Source: JABSQH01 sp039177505 (GTDB lineage: Bacteria > Actinomycetota > Acidimicrobiia > Acidimicrobiales > Ilumatobacteraceae). Taken from it: a stretch of 64,000 nt of DNA. The notes beneath the pieces were generated by a model, which had not been told where the DNA came from, did not search any database, and worked only from the letters and a program-made list of their open reading frames with translations. The position numbers were made by a program, and so were the translations under genes. Numbering within the stretch: position 1 is the stretch's first letter; every line of letters begins with the position of its first letter. Shown here piece after piece: positions 33,067-41,747 of this stretch. The DNA lies in contig JBCDFR010000012.1 of the NCBI GenBank assembly GCA_039177505.1, positions 12,265 through 76,264 of the forward strand. The letters run 5' to 3'.

Positions 33067-34635
33067 TTAGCGGTGGGTGCGGTACCAGGCGATGAGGGCG
33101 TTGGTGGCGGCGTCGTGGCGGTCGGGAGCGGGCTCACCGGTCAGCTCAGGTGTGATGTTGTTGGCCAACTCCTTGCCGAGCTCGACACCCCACTGGTCGT
33201 AGCTGTCGATCCCCCAGATGGTGCCCTGGACGTTGACGATGTGCTCGTACAGCGCGATCAGCTGTCCGAGTGTCGACGGCGTCAGCTCGTCGGCCAAGAT
33301 CACCGCACTCGGTCGGTTGCCTTCGAAGTTGCGGTACGGCTCGTCGGTGTTGTCGCGTCCGAATGCCAGCGCTTCGGACTGGGCGATCAGATTGGCCACC
33401 AGCAGGTCGTGATGGTGCCGGTACCGATGGTGCGGGTTGGCAAACCCGATGAAGTCGCAGGGCACGATGCGCGTGCCCTGGTGGATCAATTGATAGAAGG
33501 CGTGCTGACCGTTCGTCCCCGGCTCGCCCCATACGATCGGCCCCGAGTCGGTGGCGAGGCGAGTGCCGTCGAGACGCACCGACTTGCCGTTCGACTCCAT
33601 CTCCAGCTGTTGCAGGTACGCCGGAAAACGAGCCAGCTCCTCGGCATAGGGCAACACGGCCTTCGTCCACCAGCCCAGCACGTTGCCGTACCACACGCCG
33701 ATCAACCCGAGCACCGCCGGTGCGTTCGCTTCTAGCGGCGCCTCGGTGAAGTGTTCGTCGATCTTGCGGAACCCAGCGAGGAATTCGCGGAAGTGCTCCG
33801 GCCCGATCGCCACCATCAGCGAGAGTCCGATCGCGGAGTCGACCGAGTACCGCCCCCCGACCCAGTCCCAGAACCCGAACATGTTGGCGGTGTCGATGCC
33901 GAAGTCGGCCACCCGCTCGGCGTTGGTCGACACCGCGACGAAGTGGTCGGCGACGGCATCCTCGCCGAGCCCGGCGACGAGCCAATCGCGGGCCGTGCGG
34001 GCGTTGGTCAACGTCTCGACGGTGCCGAACGTCTTGGAGGCGACGATGAACATCGTCTCGGCGGGCTCACTACCTGCCAGCACGTCGGCGATGTCCTGAC
34101 CGTCGACGTTCGACACGAACGAGCTACGAATCCGCGGGTGGGCGAACGCCTGCAGCGCCTTGGTGGCCATCGCAGGGCCGAGGTCGGACCCGCCGATGCC
34201 GATGTTGACCACGTGCGTAATCCGCTCATCGGCACGGACGCGCTCGGCGAATGCCGACATCTTGTCGAGGGTCGCGTGCACGTCGGGAACGACGTCGTGA
34301 CCGTCGACGTACATCGACACCCCCGACGGAGCACGGAGTGCGACGTGCATCACGGCGCGATCTTCGGTGACGTTGATGTGCTCGCCGGCGAACATCGCAT
34401 CGCGTCGCCGTTCGACACCGGCCGATCGGGCGACGTCGAACAGACCCGCCAAGATCGTGTCGTCGACACGATGCTTCGAATAGTCGACGCGCAGGTCACC
34501 AGCCTGGATCACGTAGCGGTCGGCGCGGCTCGGATCGTCGGTGAGCAACTGGCGTAGCGGCGGTGGTTCTGGGAGCAAGCGCAGCGACGCAAACAAGGCG
34601 TCTGGATCGGGCGCTGGAGCGGAGGTGTCAGCCAT
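33067..34635 (-). CDS. pgi: Glucose-6-phosphate isomerase
   Basis: This 522-residue enzyme interconverts glucose-6-phosphate and fructose-6-phosphate. Signatures seen are NIGIGGSDLGPAMA, VASKTFGTVETLTNA, GGRYSVDSAIGLS, the catalytic Glu in MESNGKSV, and GQHAFYQLIHQGTRIVPCDFI. ATG 34635 (MADTSAPAPD) is chosen over the longer frame to 34770 because that would overlap pgl. It follows pgl by 11 bases in one transcript. Confidence 0.96.
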   Translation of the reverse strand: MADTSAPAPDPDALFASLRLLPEPPPLRQLLTDDPSRADRYVIQAGDLRVDYSKHRVDDTILAGLFDVARSAGVERRRDAMFAGEHINVTEDRAVMHVALRAPSGVSMYVDGHDVVPDVHATLDKMSAFAERVRADERITHVVNIGIGGSDLGPAMATKALQAFAHPRIRSSFVSNVDGQDIADVLAGSEPAETMFIVASKTFGTVETLTNARTARDWLVAGLGEDAVADHFVAVSTNAERVADFGIDTANMFGFWDWVGGRYSVDSAIGLSLMVAIGPEHFREFLAGFRKIDEHFTEAPLEANAPAVLGLIGVWYGNVLGWWTKAVLPYAEELARFPAYLQQLEMESNGKSVRLDGTRLATDSGPIVWGEPGTNGQHAFYQLIHQGTRIVPCDFIGFANPHHRYRHHHDLLVANLIAQSEALAFGRDNTDEPYRNFEGNRPSAVILADELTPSTLGQLIALYEHIVNVQGTIWGIDSYDQWGVELGKELANNITPELTGEPAPDRHDAATNALIAWYRTHR

Positions 34636-34646
34636 CGCAGCGGAAA

Positions 34647-35315
34647 CTACTTCGCCGGCGCGAGTGATGCGGCCGCCGCCGCGTCCGCCGCTGCGGCGCT
34701 GTCGAGAAACGCCGTGGTCGCGCCGCGACGTACGGTGTTGATCGGCAGGGCGGGGTCGCGCAACAACCACCGCTCGACGACCGCCGACTTGCCGGTTCCA
34801 GCGGCGAGCACCAAGCGAGCGCGGGCCGCATTGACCACCGGCGGGGTGAGCGTCATTCGGCGACGACCGTGGAACTCGCCGACCAGATCAACGGGCCGAG
34901 TGCTGTGCAGTACATCGGCGTCGCCGGGCGGCCATGAGGCGGTGTGTCCGTCGTCGCCGAGACCGAGGTGGATCACGTCGAAGCGTTCGGGCAACGAGGC
35001 GGCATATCGTCGTGCAGCGGCTCGTAGATCCTTCGCCGTCACGGGCATCAGACGCACCGTCCCAGGGAACCCGTCGAGCTGGTCGGCGTTGCGATCAGAG
35101 TCGTGATCAGGGGCGATCCGTTCGTCGACCTGCCAGGTGGTGACGTGCTTCCACGGCAGATCGGTGGCGGCCAATGCATCGAGCATCGGTTGCGGCGTAC
35201 TTCCACCGCTCACCGCCAGCGACGCACTCCCCCGGCGACGAACGCCGTTGACCAGCTTGCGAGCGATGAACGTCGCGGCGTCGCCAGCCGGATCGTCGCT
35301 GACAAGAATGTCCAT
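34647..35315 (-). CDS. pgl: 6-phosphogluconolactonase
   Basis: This 222-residue protein of the NagB/DevB sugar-phosphate fold has VSGGSTPQPML, the WQVDERIAPD loop and LGLGDDGHTASWPPG. It hydrolyses the lactone formed by glucose-6-phosphate dehydrogenase. It is paired with pgi, linking glycolysis and the pentose phosphate route. ATG 35315 lies 6 bases after TAGGTT on the minus strand. An alanine-rich tail of about 20 residues is not conserved. Confidence 0.9.
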   Translation of the reverse strand: MDILVSDDPAGDAATFIARKLVNGVRRRGSASLAVSGGSTPQPMLDALAATDLPWKHVTTWQVDERIAPDHDSDRNADQLDGFPGTVRLMPVTAKDLRAAARRYAASLPERFDVIHLGLGDDGHTASWPPGDADVLHSTRPVDLVGEFHGRRRMTLTPPVVNAARARLVLAAGTGKSAVVERWLLRDPALPINTVRRGATTAFLDSAAAADAAAAASLAPAK

Positions 35316-35321
35316 GCCGGC

Positions 35322-35327
35322 AACCTA
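35322..35327 (-). promoter_or_regulatory. -10 box (TAGGTT) for the pgl-pgi transcript
   Basis: TAGGTT on the minus strand, 6 bases, then ATG 35315. Confidence 0.55.
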
Positions 35328-35391
35328 GATCAGCGTCGCCACGCTGGGTGGAGATCGTCTCGCCGCGTATGCACGCGGCGAGATGGCGGTC

Positions 35392-35397
35392 TAGCGT
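35392..35397 (+). promoter_or_regulatory. -10 box (TAGCGT) for the ABC ATPase
   Basis: TAGCGT, 6 bases, then GTG 35404. It faces away from the pgl box about 65 bases upstream. Confidence 0.55.
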
Positions 35398-35403
35398 TTC
35401 GTC

Positions 35404-36483
35404 GTGGGTGAGATCGTCCTCGACGGCGTCACCAAGACGTTTCCGGACACGGTGCCGGCGCTCGACCATGTGGCGTTGTGCATCGGCGACGGCGAGTTCT
35501 TCGGTCTCGTCGGACCCTCCGGCTGCGGAAAGAGCACGGTGCTGCGGCTGATCGCGGGCCTCGAGACGCCGACCGCAGGCCGGATTCTGATCGGCGAGCG
35601 CGACGTGACCGACTGGCCCGAACGCGACCGGCACGTCGGCATGGTCACCCAGCAGAACCAGCTGCTGCACCACCTCTCGGCGGCTCGCAATGTGTCGTTC
35701 CCGCTCGAGGTGCGCGATCCGAACGGTGAGATCGGACGAGTCCTCGATCGCGTTCGGGACGAAGCCGCCATGCTCGGCATCGAACATCTCCTCGACCGCT
35801 CGCCATCGAAGTTGTCGGAGGGCGAACGCCGTTTGGTGCAACTGGCTCGGGCGGTCGTCAGTTCACCGTCGACGCTGCTGCTCGACGAGCCGCTGGCCAA
35901 CCTCGAGGACCAGGTGCGAATGCGATTGCGCAATGACATGGTGACGGTGCAACGCAACCGCTCGTTGACCACCGTCATGGCCACGGCGAGCCAACAGGAC
36001 GCGATGGCGATGTGCGACCGGATCGCCGTATTGTTCGACGGCATCGTCCATCAAGTCGGCGACCCATACGACGTCTACGACCGCCCGGCGACGACCAGCG
36101 TCGCTGCGTTCTTCGGCGAACCGGCGATGAACCTGCTGCCGGCGACAGTGCAGCCAGACGGCGCGCTCGACGTGCTAGGAATGACGTTGCGTACGGCACG
36201 GCAGGTACCCGACGCCGGCGCCGACGTGATCGTGGGTGTGCGACCCGACGAGGTGATCCTCGGCGGCGCGCTCGACAACACCATCGAGGTCGGTGTGGTG
36301 AGCACCGAACCGCTCGGCCACGTCACCCACGTGCACGGTGAGACTCGTCGCGGCAGCCGCTTCAACTGTGTGATGCGGGGCGCGCCGCCACCGCTCGGGA
36401 CGACCCTCGACGTCGGCCTGCCCGGACACCGTGTCCACCTGTTCGAGGCGATTTCCGGCGACGCGCTCTCGCACCCCGCGTAG
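35404..36483 (+). CDS. Sugar-type ABC transporter ATPase (MalK/UgpC-like), orphan
   Basis: This 359-residue protein has Walker A GPSGCGKST, a Q-loop at TQQNQLLHH, signature LSEGERRLVQLARA (LSEGE instead of LSGGQ), Walker B TLLLDEPLANL and a C-terminal TOBE-like domain (from about 240; ADVIVGVRPDEVILG). These belong to importers of sugars or glycerol phosphate. The H-loop histidine expected after Walker B is replaced in VMATASQQDAM. No permease or binding protein is adjacent, so it may serve a distant system or have lost transport function. Confidence 0.87.
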   Translation: MGEIVLDGVTKTFPDTVPALDHVALCIGDGEFFGLVGPSGCGKSTVLRLIAGLETPTAGRILIGERDVTDWPERDRHVGMVTQQNQLLHHLSAARNVSFPLEVRDPNGEIGRVLDRVRDEAAMLGIEHLLDRSPSKLSEGERRLVQLARAVVSSPSTLLLDEPLANLEDQVRMRLRNDMVTVQRNRSLTTVMATASQQDAMAMCDRIAVLFDGIVHQVGDPYDVYDRPATTSVAAFFGEPAMNLLPATVQPDGALDVLGMTLRTARQVPDAGADVIVGVRPDEVILGGALDNTIEVGVVSTEPLGHVTHVHGETRRGSRFNCVMRGAPPPLGTTLDVGLPGHRVHLFEAISGDALSHPA

Positions 36484-36518
36484 CTGCCGACGGCTCGGCG
36501 CCGACCGCGCGTGTACAG

Positions 36519-38153
36519 CTAGATCGTGGGGGTCTCCACGTGCCGCCCGAACACGTCGCCAAGCGCGCCCATCATCTCGCCGAGCGTGACGTAGGCGTTC
36601 GAGGCCGCGATCAGCGCGGGCATCAGGTTGATGTCGGGATCGGCGGCCTCAGTTCGGATACGTGCCAGTGCTGTAGCGACGGCATCGCTGTCGCGGTCTT
36701 GGCGAACCTGCTCCAACCGCTTGCGTTGACGTTGCTCGTCGTCATTGGTGATGCGCAGGATCGACAGGTCATCGTCATCGTTGCCCTCGGTGTGTGCGTT
36801 CACCCCGACCACGACCCGTTGGCCGGCGTTGAACCGTCGTTCGAGTTCGTAGGCCGACTCGGCGATGTGCCCTTGGAACCAGTTTTCTTCGATGCCGCGG
36901 ATCACACCGTCGAGCATCGAGCCGTCGCCCATCTCGTCGAGTTCGGCGAACAGCGCCACGGCGCGCTCGGCGACCTCATCGGTCAGCGCCTCGACGAAGT
37001 GTGAGCCACCCAGCGGGTCGGCCACGTGGACCACATTGGTCTCGTTGGCGATCACCTGCTGCGTACGCAGCGCGATCCGCGCCGCCTTCTCGGTCGGCAG
37101 CGCCAACGCCTCGTCCATCGAGTTGGTGTGCAACGACTGGGTCCCGCCCAGCACGCCCGCCAACGCTTCGATCGCGGTGCGCACGATGTTCACCTCTGGC
37201 TGCTGCGCTGTCAGCGACACTCCCGCGGTCTGAGTGTGGAAACGCAACTGCATCGACCGTTCGGACTCAGCGCCGTAGCGCTCGCGCATCCACCGCGCCC
37301 AGATTCGCCGCGCGGCGCGGTACTTGGCGATTTCTTCGAAGAAGTCGATGTGCGCGTTGAAGAAAAATGACAGACGCGGTGCGAACGCGTCGACCGGGAG
37401 TCCCGCTTGCATGGCCAGCTCGACGTAGGCAAACCCGTTGGCCAGCGTGAATGCCAGCTCCTCGGCGGCGGTCGAGCCGGCCTCACGGATGTGGTAGCCG
37501 GAGATCGAGATCGTGTGCCACCGCGGCATCTCGGCGGTGGCGAAGGCGATCGTGTCGCGCACGAGCCGCATCGACGGGCGCGGCGGGAACACGAACTCCT
37601 TTTGTGCCTGGTACTCCTTCAAGATGTCGTTCTGCAGCGTGCCCCCGAGCTGCGACCTGTCGACGCCCGCGGCCTCGGCCTGCGCAACGAACATGGCCAT
37701 GATCGGGGCGGCGGGGCTGTTGATCGTCATCGACGTGGTGATCTCGCCGAGATCGATGCCGGAGTACAGATCCTCCATGTCGGCCAGCGTGTCGACAGCG
37801 ACGCCGCAGCGACCGACCTCTCCCAGCGCCATGGCATCGTCGGAGTCGATCCCGAGCAACGTCGGCATGTCGAACGCCGTCGACAGTCCATCGCCGCCAG
37901 CGCGGATGATCTCCTTGAAGCGCCAGTTGGTGTCGTCGGCGGTCCCGAAGCCGGCAAACATGCGCATCGTCCACAACTTCGAGCGGTACATCGACGCATA
38001 CGGACCACGGGTATACGGATACTGACCGGGATACTCGCCGTCGTCGGGGCCGTAGGCCGTGTCGAGGGGGATCCCCGACATCGTCTCGAACACGGCGTCG
38101 CGCGTCGACGCATCGGCCACCGCCCGCTCCCATCGCTGTCGGTTGCTCTCCAC
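36519..38153 (-). CDS. Acyl-CoA mutase large subunit (methylmalonyl-CoA mutase family)
   Basis: This 544-residue TIM-barrel subunit binds CoA esters and works with a B12-binding partner. Seen are RGPYASMYRSKLWTMRMFAGFG, FDMPTLLGIDSDD, HTISISGYHIREAG (active-site His), QNDILKEYQAQKE and SLHTNSMDEALALP. The C-terminal B12 domain of one-chain enzymes is absent; the small subunit is at 30.7 kb. Methylmalonyl-, isobutyryl- or hydroxyisobutyryl-CoA specificity is not settled by what I can see. The GTG start has GGAGG seven bases upstream. It is divergent from rarD. Confidence 0.92.
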   Translation of the reverse strand: MESNRQRWERAVADASTRDAVFETMSGIPLDTAYGPDDGEYPGQYPYTRGPYASMYRSKLWTMRMFAGFGTADDTNWRFKEIIRAGGDGLSTAFDMPTLLGIDSDDAMALGEVGRCGVAVDTLADMEDLYSGIDLGEITTSMTINSPAAPIMAMFVAQAEAAGVDRSQLGGTLQNDILKEYQAQKEFVFPPRPSMRLVRDTIAFATAEMPRWHTISISGYHIREAGSTAAEELAFTLANGFAYVELAMQAGLPVDAFAPRLSFFFNAHIDFFEEIAKYRAARRIWARWMRERYGAESERSMQLRFHTQTAGVSLTAQQPEVNIVRTAIEALAGVLGGTQSLHTNSMDEALALPTEKAARIALRTQQVIANETNVVHVADPLGGSHFVEALTDEVAERAVALFAELDEMGDGSMLDGVIRGIEENWFQGHIAESAYELERRFNAGQRVVVGVNAHTEGNDDDDLSILRITNDDEQRQRKRLEQVRQDRDSDAVATALARIRTEAADPDINLMPALIAASNAYVTLGEMMGALGDVFGRHVETPTI

Positions 38154-38197
38154 GATCTTGCCTCCGATACGTCTTCGGCGAAGTGCGCCCTCCTCCG

Positions 38198-38203
38198 TAG
38201 CCT
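38198..38203 (+). promoter_or_regulatory. -10 box (TAGCCT) for rarD
   Basis: TAGCCT, 8 bases, then ATG 38212. This places the start well inside the frame that is open from 38059. Confidence 0.5.
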
Positions 38204-38211
38204 ACGAATCG

Positions 38212-39153
38212 ATGCACGGGGAGGCGAACGGAAAGGACCAGCGAGTCGCCCGCGGCGTCGAGTACGCCGTCGCCGCCTATCTGCTGTGGGGCTTTCTCAC
38301 GGTGTACTGGAAGCAACTCGATGGCTTCGATGCAGTCGAGTTGATCGCCTGGCGAATGGTGTGTGCATCGGTGGTGATGGCCGCGGTGGTCACCGTCCAC
38401 GGTTCGTGGTCGACGATGCGCGCCGCGTTCTCGTCACGGTCGACCCTGGTGCGTCTCGCGGCAGCAGCGGTTCTGCTGACGCTCAACTGGGGCAGCTACG
38501 TGTGGGCCGTGGTCAACGACCGCGTGATCGAGACCGCGCTGGGCTACTTCCTCGCGCCGCTCGGCACGATGGCCATCGGGGTCCTCGCGTTCGGCGAGAC
38601 GCCAACGCGTGCGCAAAGAGCGGCATTCGTGTTGGCGTCGATCGCGGTGGTGGTGCTGACCGTGTCGTACGGGCGACCGCCGTGGGTCGCAGCGATCATC
38701 GCGATCACGTGGAGCGCGTACGGCGCGGCCAAACGCACGACCTCGCTCGGGCCGGTGGAGAGCCTCGCCGGCGAGACGTTCGTCGTCCTCGTGCCGGCCA
38801 CGGTCGGGATCATCGCGCTGTCCTCCAGCGCGACGAGCGTCGTGGCAACCGCGACGGCGACGGAGTGGCTGTTCGTTCTCGGCACGGGCGTGGTCACGGC
38901 GGTGCCGCTCATGTTGTTCGCTCGTGCCGCGCAGACCGTGCCGTTCACGCTGCTCGGGCCGCTCAATCTTCTGGTGCCGGTGATCAACTTCGGTCTGGGA
39001 TGGTGGTGGTACGGCGAGTCGATGCCCACCGATCGAGTTATGGGGTTCGCCTTTGTCTGGGCGGCGCTGTTCGTCGTGACATGGGACCAGCTGTCGGCGC
39101 GTCGTCGAGTGGCCCCGGCCGGCGCCACAGCCAGAGGTACCGTCGGCGTGTGA
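38212..39153 (+). CDS. rarD: RarD-type EamA transporter
   Basis: This 313-residue membrane protein has about ten hydrophobic helices in two EamA halves. The RarD marks are YLLWGFLTVYWKQL, ELIAWRMV, NWGSYVWAVVNDRVIETALGYF (NW...WAVN...EASLGYFI type) and a second half with PLMLFARAAQTVPFTLLG. It is a predicted permease of the drug/metabolite superfamily; its substrate is unknown. The last four bases overlap the following lipoprotein gene. Confidence 0.88.
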   Translation: MHGEANGKDQRVARGVEYAVAAYLLWGFLTVYWKQLDGFDAVELIAWRMVCASVVMAAVVTVHGSWSTMRAAFSSRSTLVRLAAAAVLLTLNWGSYVWAVVNDRVIETALGYFLAPLGTMAIGVLAFGETPTRAQRAAFVLASIAVVVLTVSYGRPPWVAAIIAITWSAYGAAKRTTSLGPVESLAGETFVVLVPATVGIIALSSSATSVVATATATEWLFVLGTGVVTAVPLMLFARAAQTVPFTLLGPLNLLVPVINFGLGWWWYGESMPTDRVMGFAFVWAALFVVTWDQLSARRRVAPAGATARGTVGV

Positions 39154-39497
39154 ACCACCGCGCCGTCGGCCTCCCGCTCGCACTCGTCGCCAGCGCCGCG
39201 CTCCTCGCTGGCTGCTTCACCTCGACCGCAGACTTCCAGAACGACGCCGAGAGCTTCATCGAGAACGACCAGGGGCTGTCCACAGAGTTGGGCGGGATCG
39301 ACTTCGTCTCCGCGACGTGCGAGGAACCCCCGAACCGAGATCCCGACACGACCTTCGAGTGCACGGGCACGACGTCAACCGATGAGGTGTGGGGATTCGA
39401 GATCGTCATCCTCGACAGAAACGAATACACGGTGAGCATCAGCTGCTTCGGGGACGTCTCGGACGATTGCGGCTCCGCGCTGGCCACCGAACCCTGA
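39150..39497 (+). CDS. Small lipoprotein, unknown function
   Basis: This 115-residue protein has signal peptide MNHRAVGLPLALVASAALLAGC with lipobox LAGC. The mature domain has four cysteines and a beta-rich pattern (TFECTGTTSTDEVWGFEIVIL) resembling the small DUF4333-type lipoprotein domain of actinobacteria; that match is tentative. GTG 39150 lies 6 bases after TACCGT inside the end of rarD, so it may have its own promoter as well as being coupled. Confidence 0.72.
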   Translation: MNHRAVGLPLALVASAALLAGCFTSTADFQNDAESFIENDQGLSTELGGIDFVSATCEEPPNRDPDTTFECTGTTSTDEVWGFEIVILDRNEYTVSISCFGDVSDDCGSALATEP

Positions 39498-39584
39498 GCT
39501 CGTCTGGCGCGGAGTTGACGGGGATCTCACGCGCCGCTGACGGTGACCTGCAAGAGTGACGAGGTCCAACACTAGGGAGGAACC

Positions 39585-40067
39585 ATGAAAACGAAGTTCT
39601 TGGCGATCGCGGCCGCAAGTGCACTGGTGCTGGCCGCGTGCGGCGACGATGACGACAGCGGCAGCAGCGCCGACCTGTCGGGTAACCAGCAGACAGCGGC
39701 CGACGCAGCGATCGATGCTGCCGCACAGGGCAACGTCGAACTCGATCGAAGCTGCGTCGAGGAGATCGCCGGACAGCTGTCCGACGACGATGCTGCCGCG
39801 ATCGCCGCTTCCGGCGGCGGCGACGCCGAGCTCAGCGAGGAAGGCGCCACCCTGAGCATCGAGCTGCTGAACTGTGCCAACGCCGACGCCATCGCCGATA
39901 CCTTCATCGAAGGGCTCGAGGAGTCGGGCACTCCCTTCGACGAGGACTGCGTGCGCGAAGGCCTGGAGGCCTTCGATGTCTCCGAGATCGCGGCTGCCGG
40001 CCAAACCGGCGACATCCCCGACGATCTGGTCACCGGCCTGATCGACTGCTTCGAACTCGGCGGCTGA
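39585..40067 (+). CDS. Acidic lipoprotein, unknown function
   Basis: This 160-residue protein has signal peptide MKTKFLAIAAASALVLAAC and a strong Shine-Dalgarno AGGGAGGA before the ATG. The mature part is acidic and helical with four evenly spread cysteines (RSCVEE, LLNCAN, DEDCVRE, LIDCFE), probably two disulfides. The signal peptide and the GDDD sequence after the lipid Cys are almost the same as in the neighbouring LivK. No known domain is recognised. Confidence 0.75.
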   Translation: MKTKFLAIAAASALVLAACGDDDDSGSSADLSGNQQTAADAAIDAAAQGNVELDRSCVEEIAGQLSDDDAAAIAASGGGDAELSEEGATLSIELLNCANADAIADTFIEGLEESGTPFDEDCVREGLEAFDVSEIAAAGQTGDIPDDLVTGLIDCFELGG

Positions 40068-40128
40068 CACCTCGATCGGCAACGGCGCCTCGGCGCCGCG
40101 GGCGGCATGAACGCTTCCCACACGCGAG

Positions 40129-40172
40129 CGGGCCCGCTCACCTCACGAGGTGAGCGGGCCCGGATCGTTTTT
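40129..40172 (+). terminator. Rho-independent terminator
   Basis: CGGGCCCGCTCACCT pairs perfectly with AGGTGAGCGGGCCCG (15 bp) around a CACG loop, followed by GATCG and TTTTT at 40168-40172. It ends the lipoprotein transcript; the stem may also end the convergent liv operon. This is the clearest classical terminator in the window. Confidence 0.9.
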
Positions 40173-40206
40173 GCGTCGTGCCGGTGCCTACCGACACGAC
40201 GTTGGA

Positions 40207-41700
40207 TCAGCTGCCGGAGTAGATCCCGAGCGAACCTTCCAGGTTGATGATGTCGCCCTCCTCGACGAACGTCTGATCGGCTTCGCTCCACACGAGGATC
40301 TGTGCTCCCTCACCGATGTAACCGTCTTCGCCGTTCATGCGATAGGTCAGCCCGTCACGCAACAGGTTGCTGACGTGATTGATGTTGCGAGCAGCGTTGA
40401 TGATCGTCTCCCGGGTGAGCTCACCAGCGTCGGCGGCTTGCTGGATGGCGTACACCGTCAGCTCCATCGACTCCCAACCAGCCACGGCGATGCCACCCGG
40501 GTCAGCGTCGGAACCCGTTGCGGCGAACGCCTCGAGGTAGGCGATGGCGCCCGGATCGTTGGCCGCGGTGTCGGGGTTGTTGACGTCTTTCAGGTTGTTC
40601 GACGTGAAGACGCCGTCGGCGCCGCCATTGTCGACCGGCCCGTAGAAGATCGGGTTGGCGCAGGTGGCGGTCTGGTACACGGCCGGATCGAACTCGGGGT
40701 TCGCCGCCTTGGCGTTGCCGAGCTCGAGCATGAAGGCCGTGCACTGGCCACCCAGCGGAATCGCCAAGATGGCGTCGGGGTTGGCCTCGACGAGGTTGGT
40801 CATCTGACCGCTCGGCGAACCCGAGTCGGTTGGGTCGATGACTTCCTCGGCGACGATGTCGAGCCCGAGTTCGTCGGCTGCGACGTTGAAGGCGTTGACG
40901 TAGCTCTGACCGAACTCGTTGTTCACGTAGAACAGCCCGACCGTCGAACCCTCGCCGAGGTTGTCGACGATCCAGTTTGCCCAGACGGCCGACTCGATGT
41001 CGTAGGCCACCAGCAGACCGGTGGTCCAGGGGAACTCGTCGACTGCGCCCCAGTTGGGGGCACCGGTCGACGCCCACAACTGCGGGACGCACTGAGCGTT
41101 GAGGTCGGCCTGAATGGCCAGGTTGTTAGGCGTACCGATCACACCGCCGAGCACGGCGACCTCGTCGTCGAAGACGAGTTCGTCAGAGTTGGCCTTCGTG
41201 AGGTCGGCGGTGTACTGGTCGTCCTTGACGATCAGTTCGAGCTCCTGACCGTTCACACCACCGAACTCGGAGTTGTAGTAGTCGATGTACGCCTGCTGGC
41301 CGGAGCCGAAGGGCGCGAACAACACCGCCGGCCCGCCCGACAGCGGGATCGACGTGCCGATCTTGATGGTGCCGTCGATCGTTGCTGTCGCCGCGTCGGG
41401 GTCCTCACACACCGACGTGTCGACGGCGAACGACGCAGCTTCGGCGACCGCTTCCTCGTCGTCGGCGGAGCCGTCGTCTTCGGACATGTCGTCATCTTCG
41501 GACATGTCGTCGGCTTCGCTGGTCTCGGTCGTCTCCTCGTCCGACATCTCGTCGGCTTCGCTGGTCTCGGTCGTCTCTTCCGCAGCGGTCGTCTCCGACA
41601 CTTCGGTCGTGTCGCTCGAGCCTCCGTCGTCGTCGCCACAGGCGGCGATGACGAGGGCGCTCGCCGCGGCGAGGGCAAAGAGCTTCTTGCTTCTGCGCAT
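40207..41700 (-). CDS. livK: Branched-chain amino-acid-type ABC substrate-binding lipoprotein
   Basis: This 497-residue protein has a signal peptide with lipobox VIAAC, then an acidic Ser/Thr/Glu/Asp linker of about 70 residues made of short imperfect repeats (SEADEMS, SEADDMS). The periplasmic-binding-protein type I domain follows (TIKIGTSIPLSGGPAVL..., VNGQELELIVKDDQY). It captures amino acids, amides or similar small solutes for the Liv permease. ATG 41700 has AAGGGGG upstream, and 41745 is the end of the open frame. It is the last gene of the livGFHMK operon. Confidence 0.9.
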   Translation of the reverse strand: MRRSKKLFALAAASALVIAACGDDDGGSSDTTEVSETTAAEETTETSEADEMSDEETTETSEADDMSEDDDMSEDDGSADDEEAVAEAASFAVDTSVCEDPDAATATIDGTIKIGTSIPLSGGPAVLFAPFGSGQQAYIDYYNSEFGGVNGQELELIVKDDQYTADLTKANSDELVFDDEVAVLGGVIGTPNNLAIQADLNAQCVPQLWASTGAPNWGAVDEFPWTTGLLVAYDIESAVWANWIVDNLGEGSTVGLFYVNNEFGQSYVNAFNVAADELGLDIVAEEVIDPTDSGSPSGQMTNLVEANPDAILAIPLGGQCTAFMLELGNAKAANPEFDPAVYQTATCANPIFYGPVDNGGADGVFTSNNLKDVNNPDTAANDPGAIAYLEAFAATGSDADPGGIAVAGWESMELTVYAIQQAADAGELTRETIINAARNINHVSNLLRDGLTYRMNGEDGYIGEGAQILVWSEADQTFVEEGDIINLEGSLGIYSGS

Positions 41701-41747
41701 GTTTGAGGTTCCCCCTTGATAGTTGCGCTGTATTCGATTGAACACGC

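Noticed and set aside
31597..33735. Plus-strand open frame of 712 codons across the aldehyde dehydrogenase, csoR and pgi region
   Set aside because: It is antisense to three clear genes and runs through two repeat B copies; composition is that of a shadow frame.
37407..39149. N-terminal extension of the small lipoprotein into a 696-codon frame
   Set aside because: The extension is antisense to the acyl-CoA mutase and out of frame with rarD; a proper signal peptide starts at 39150.
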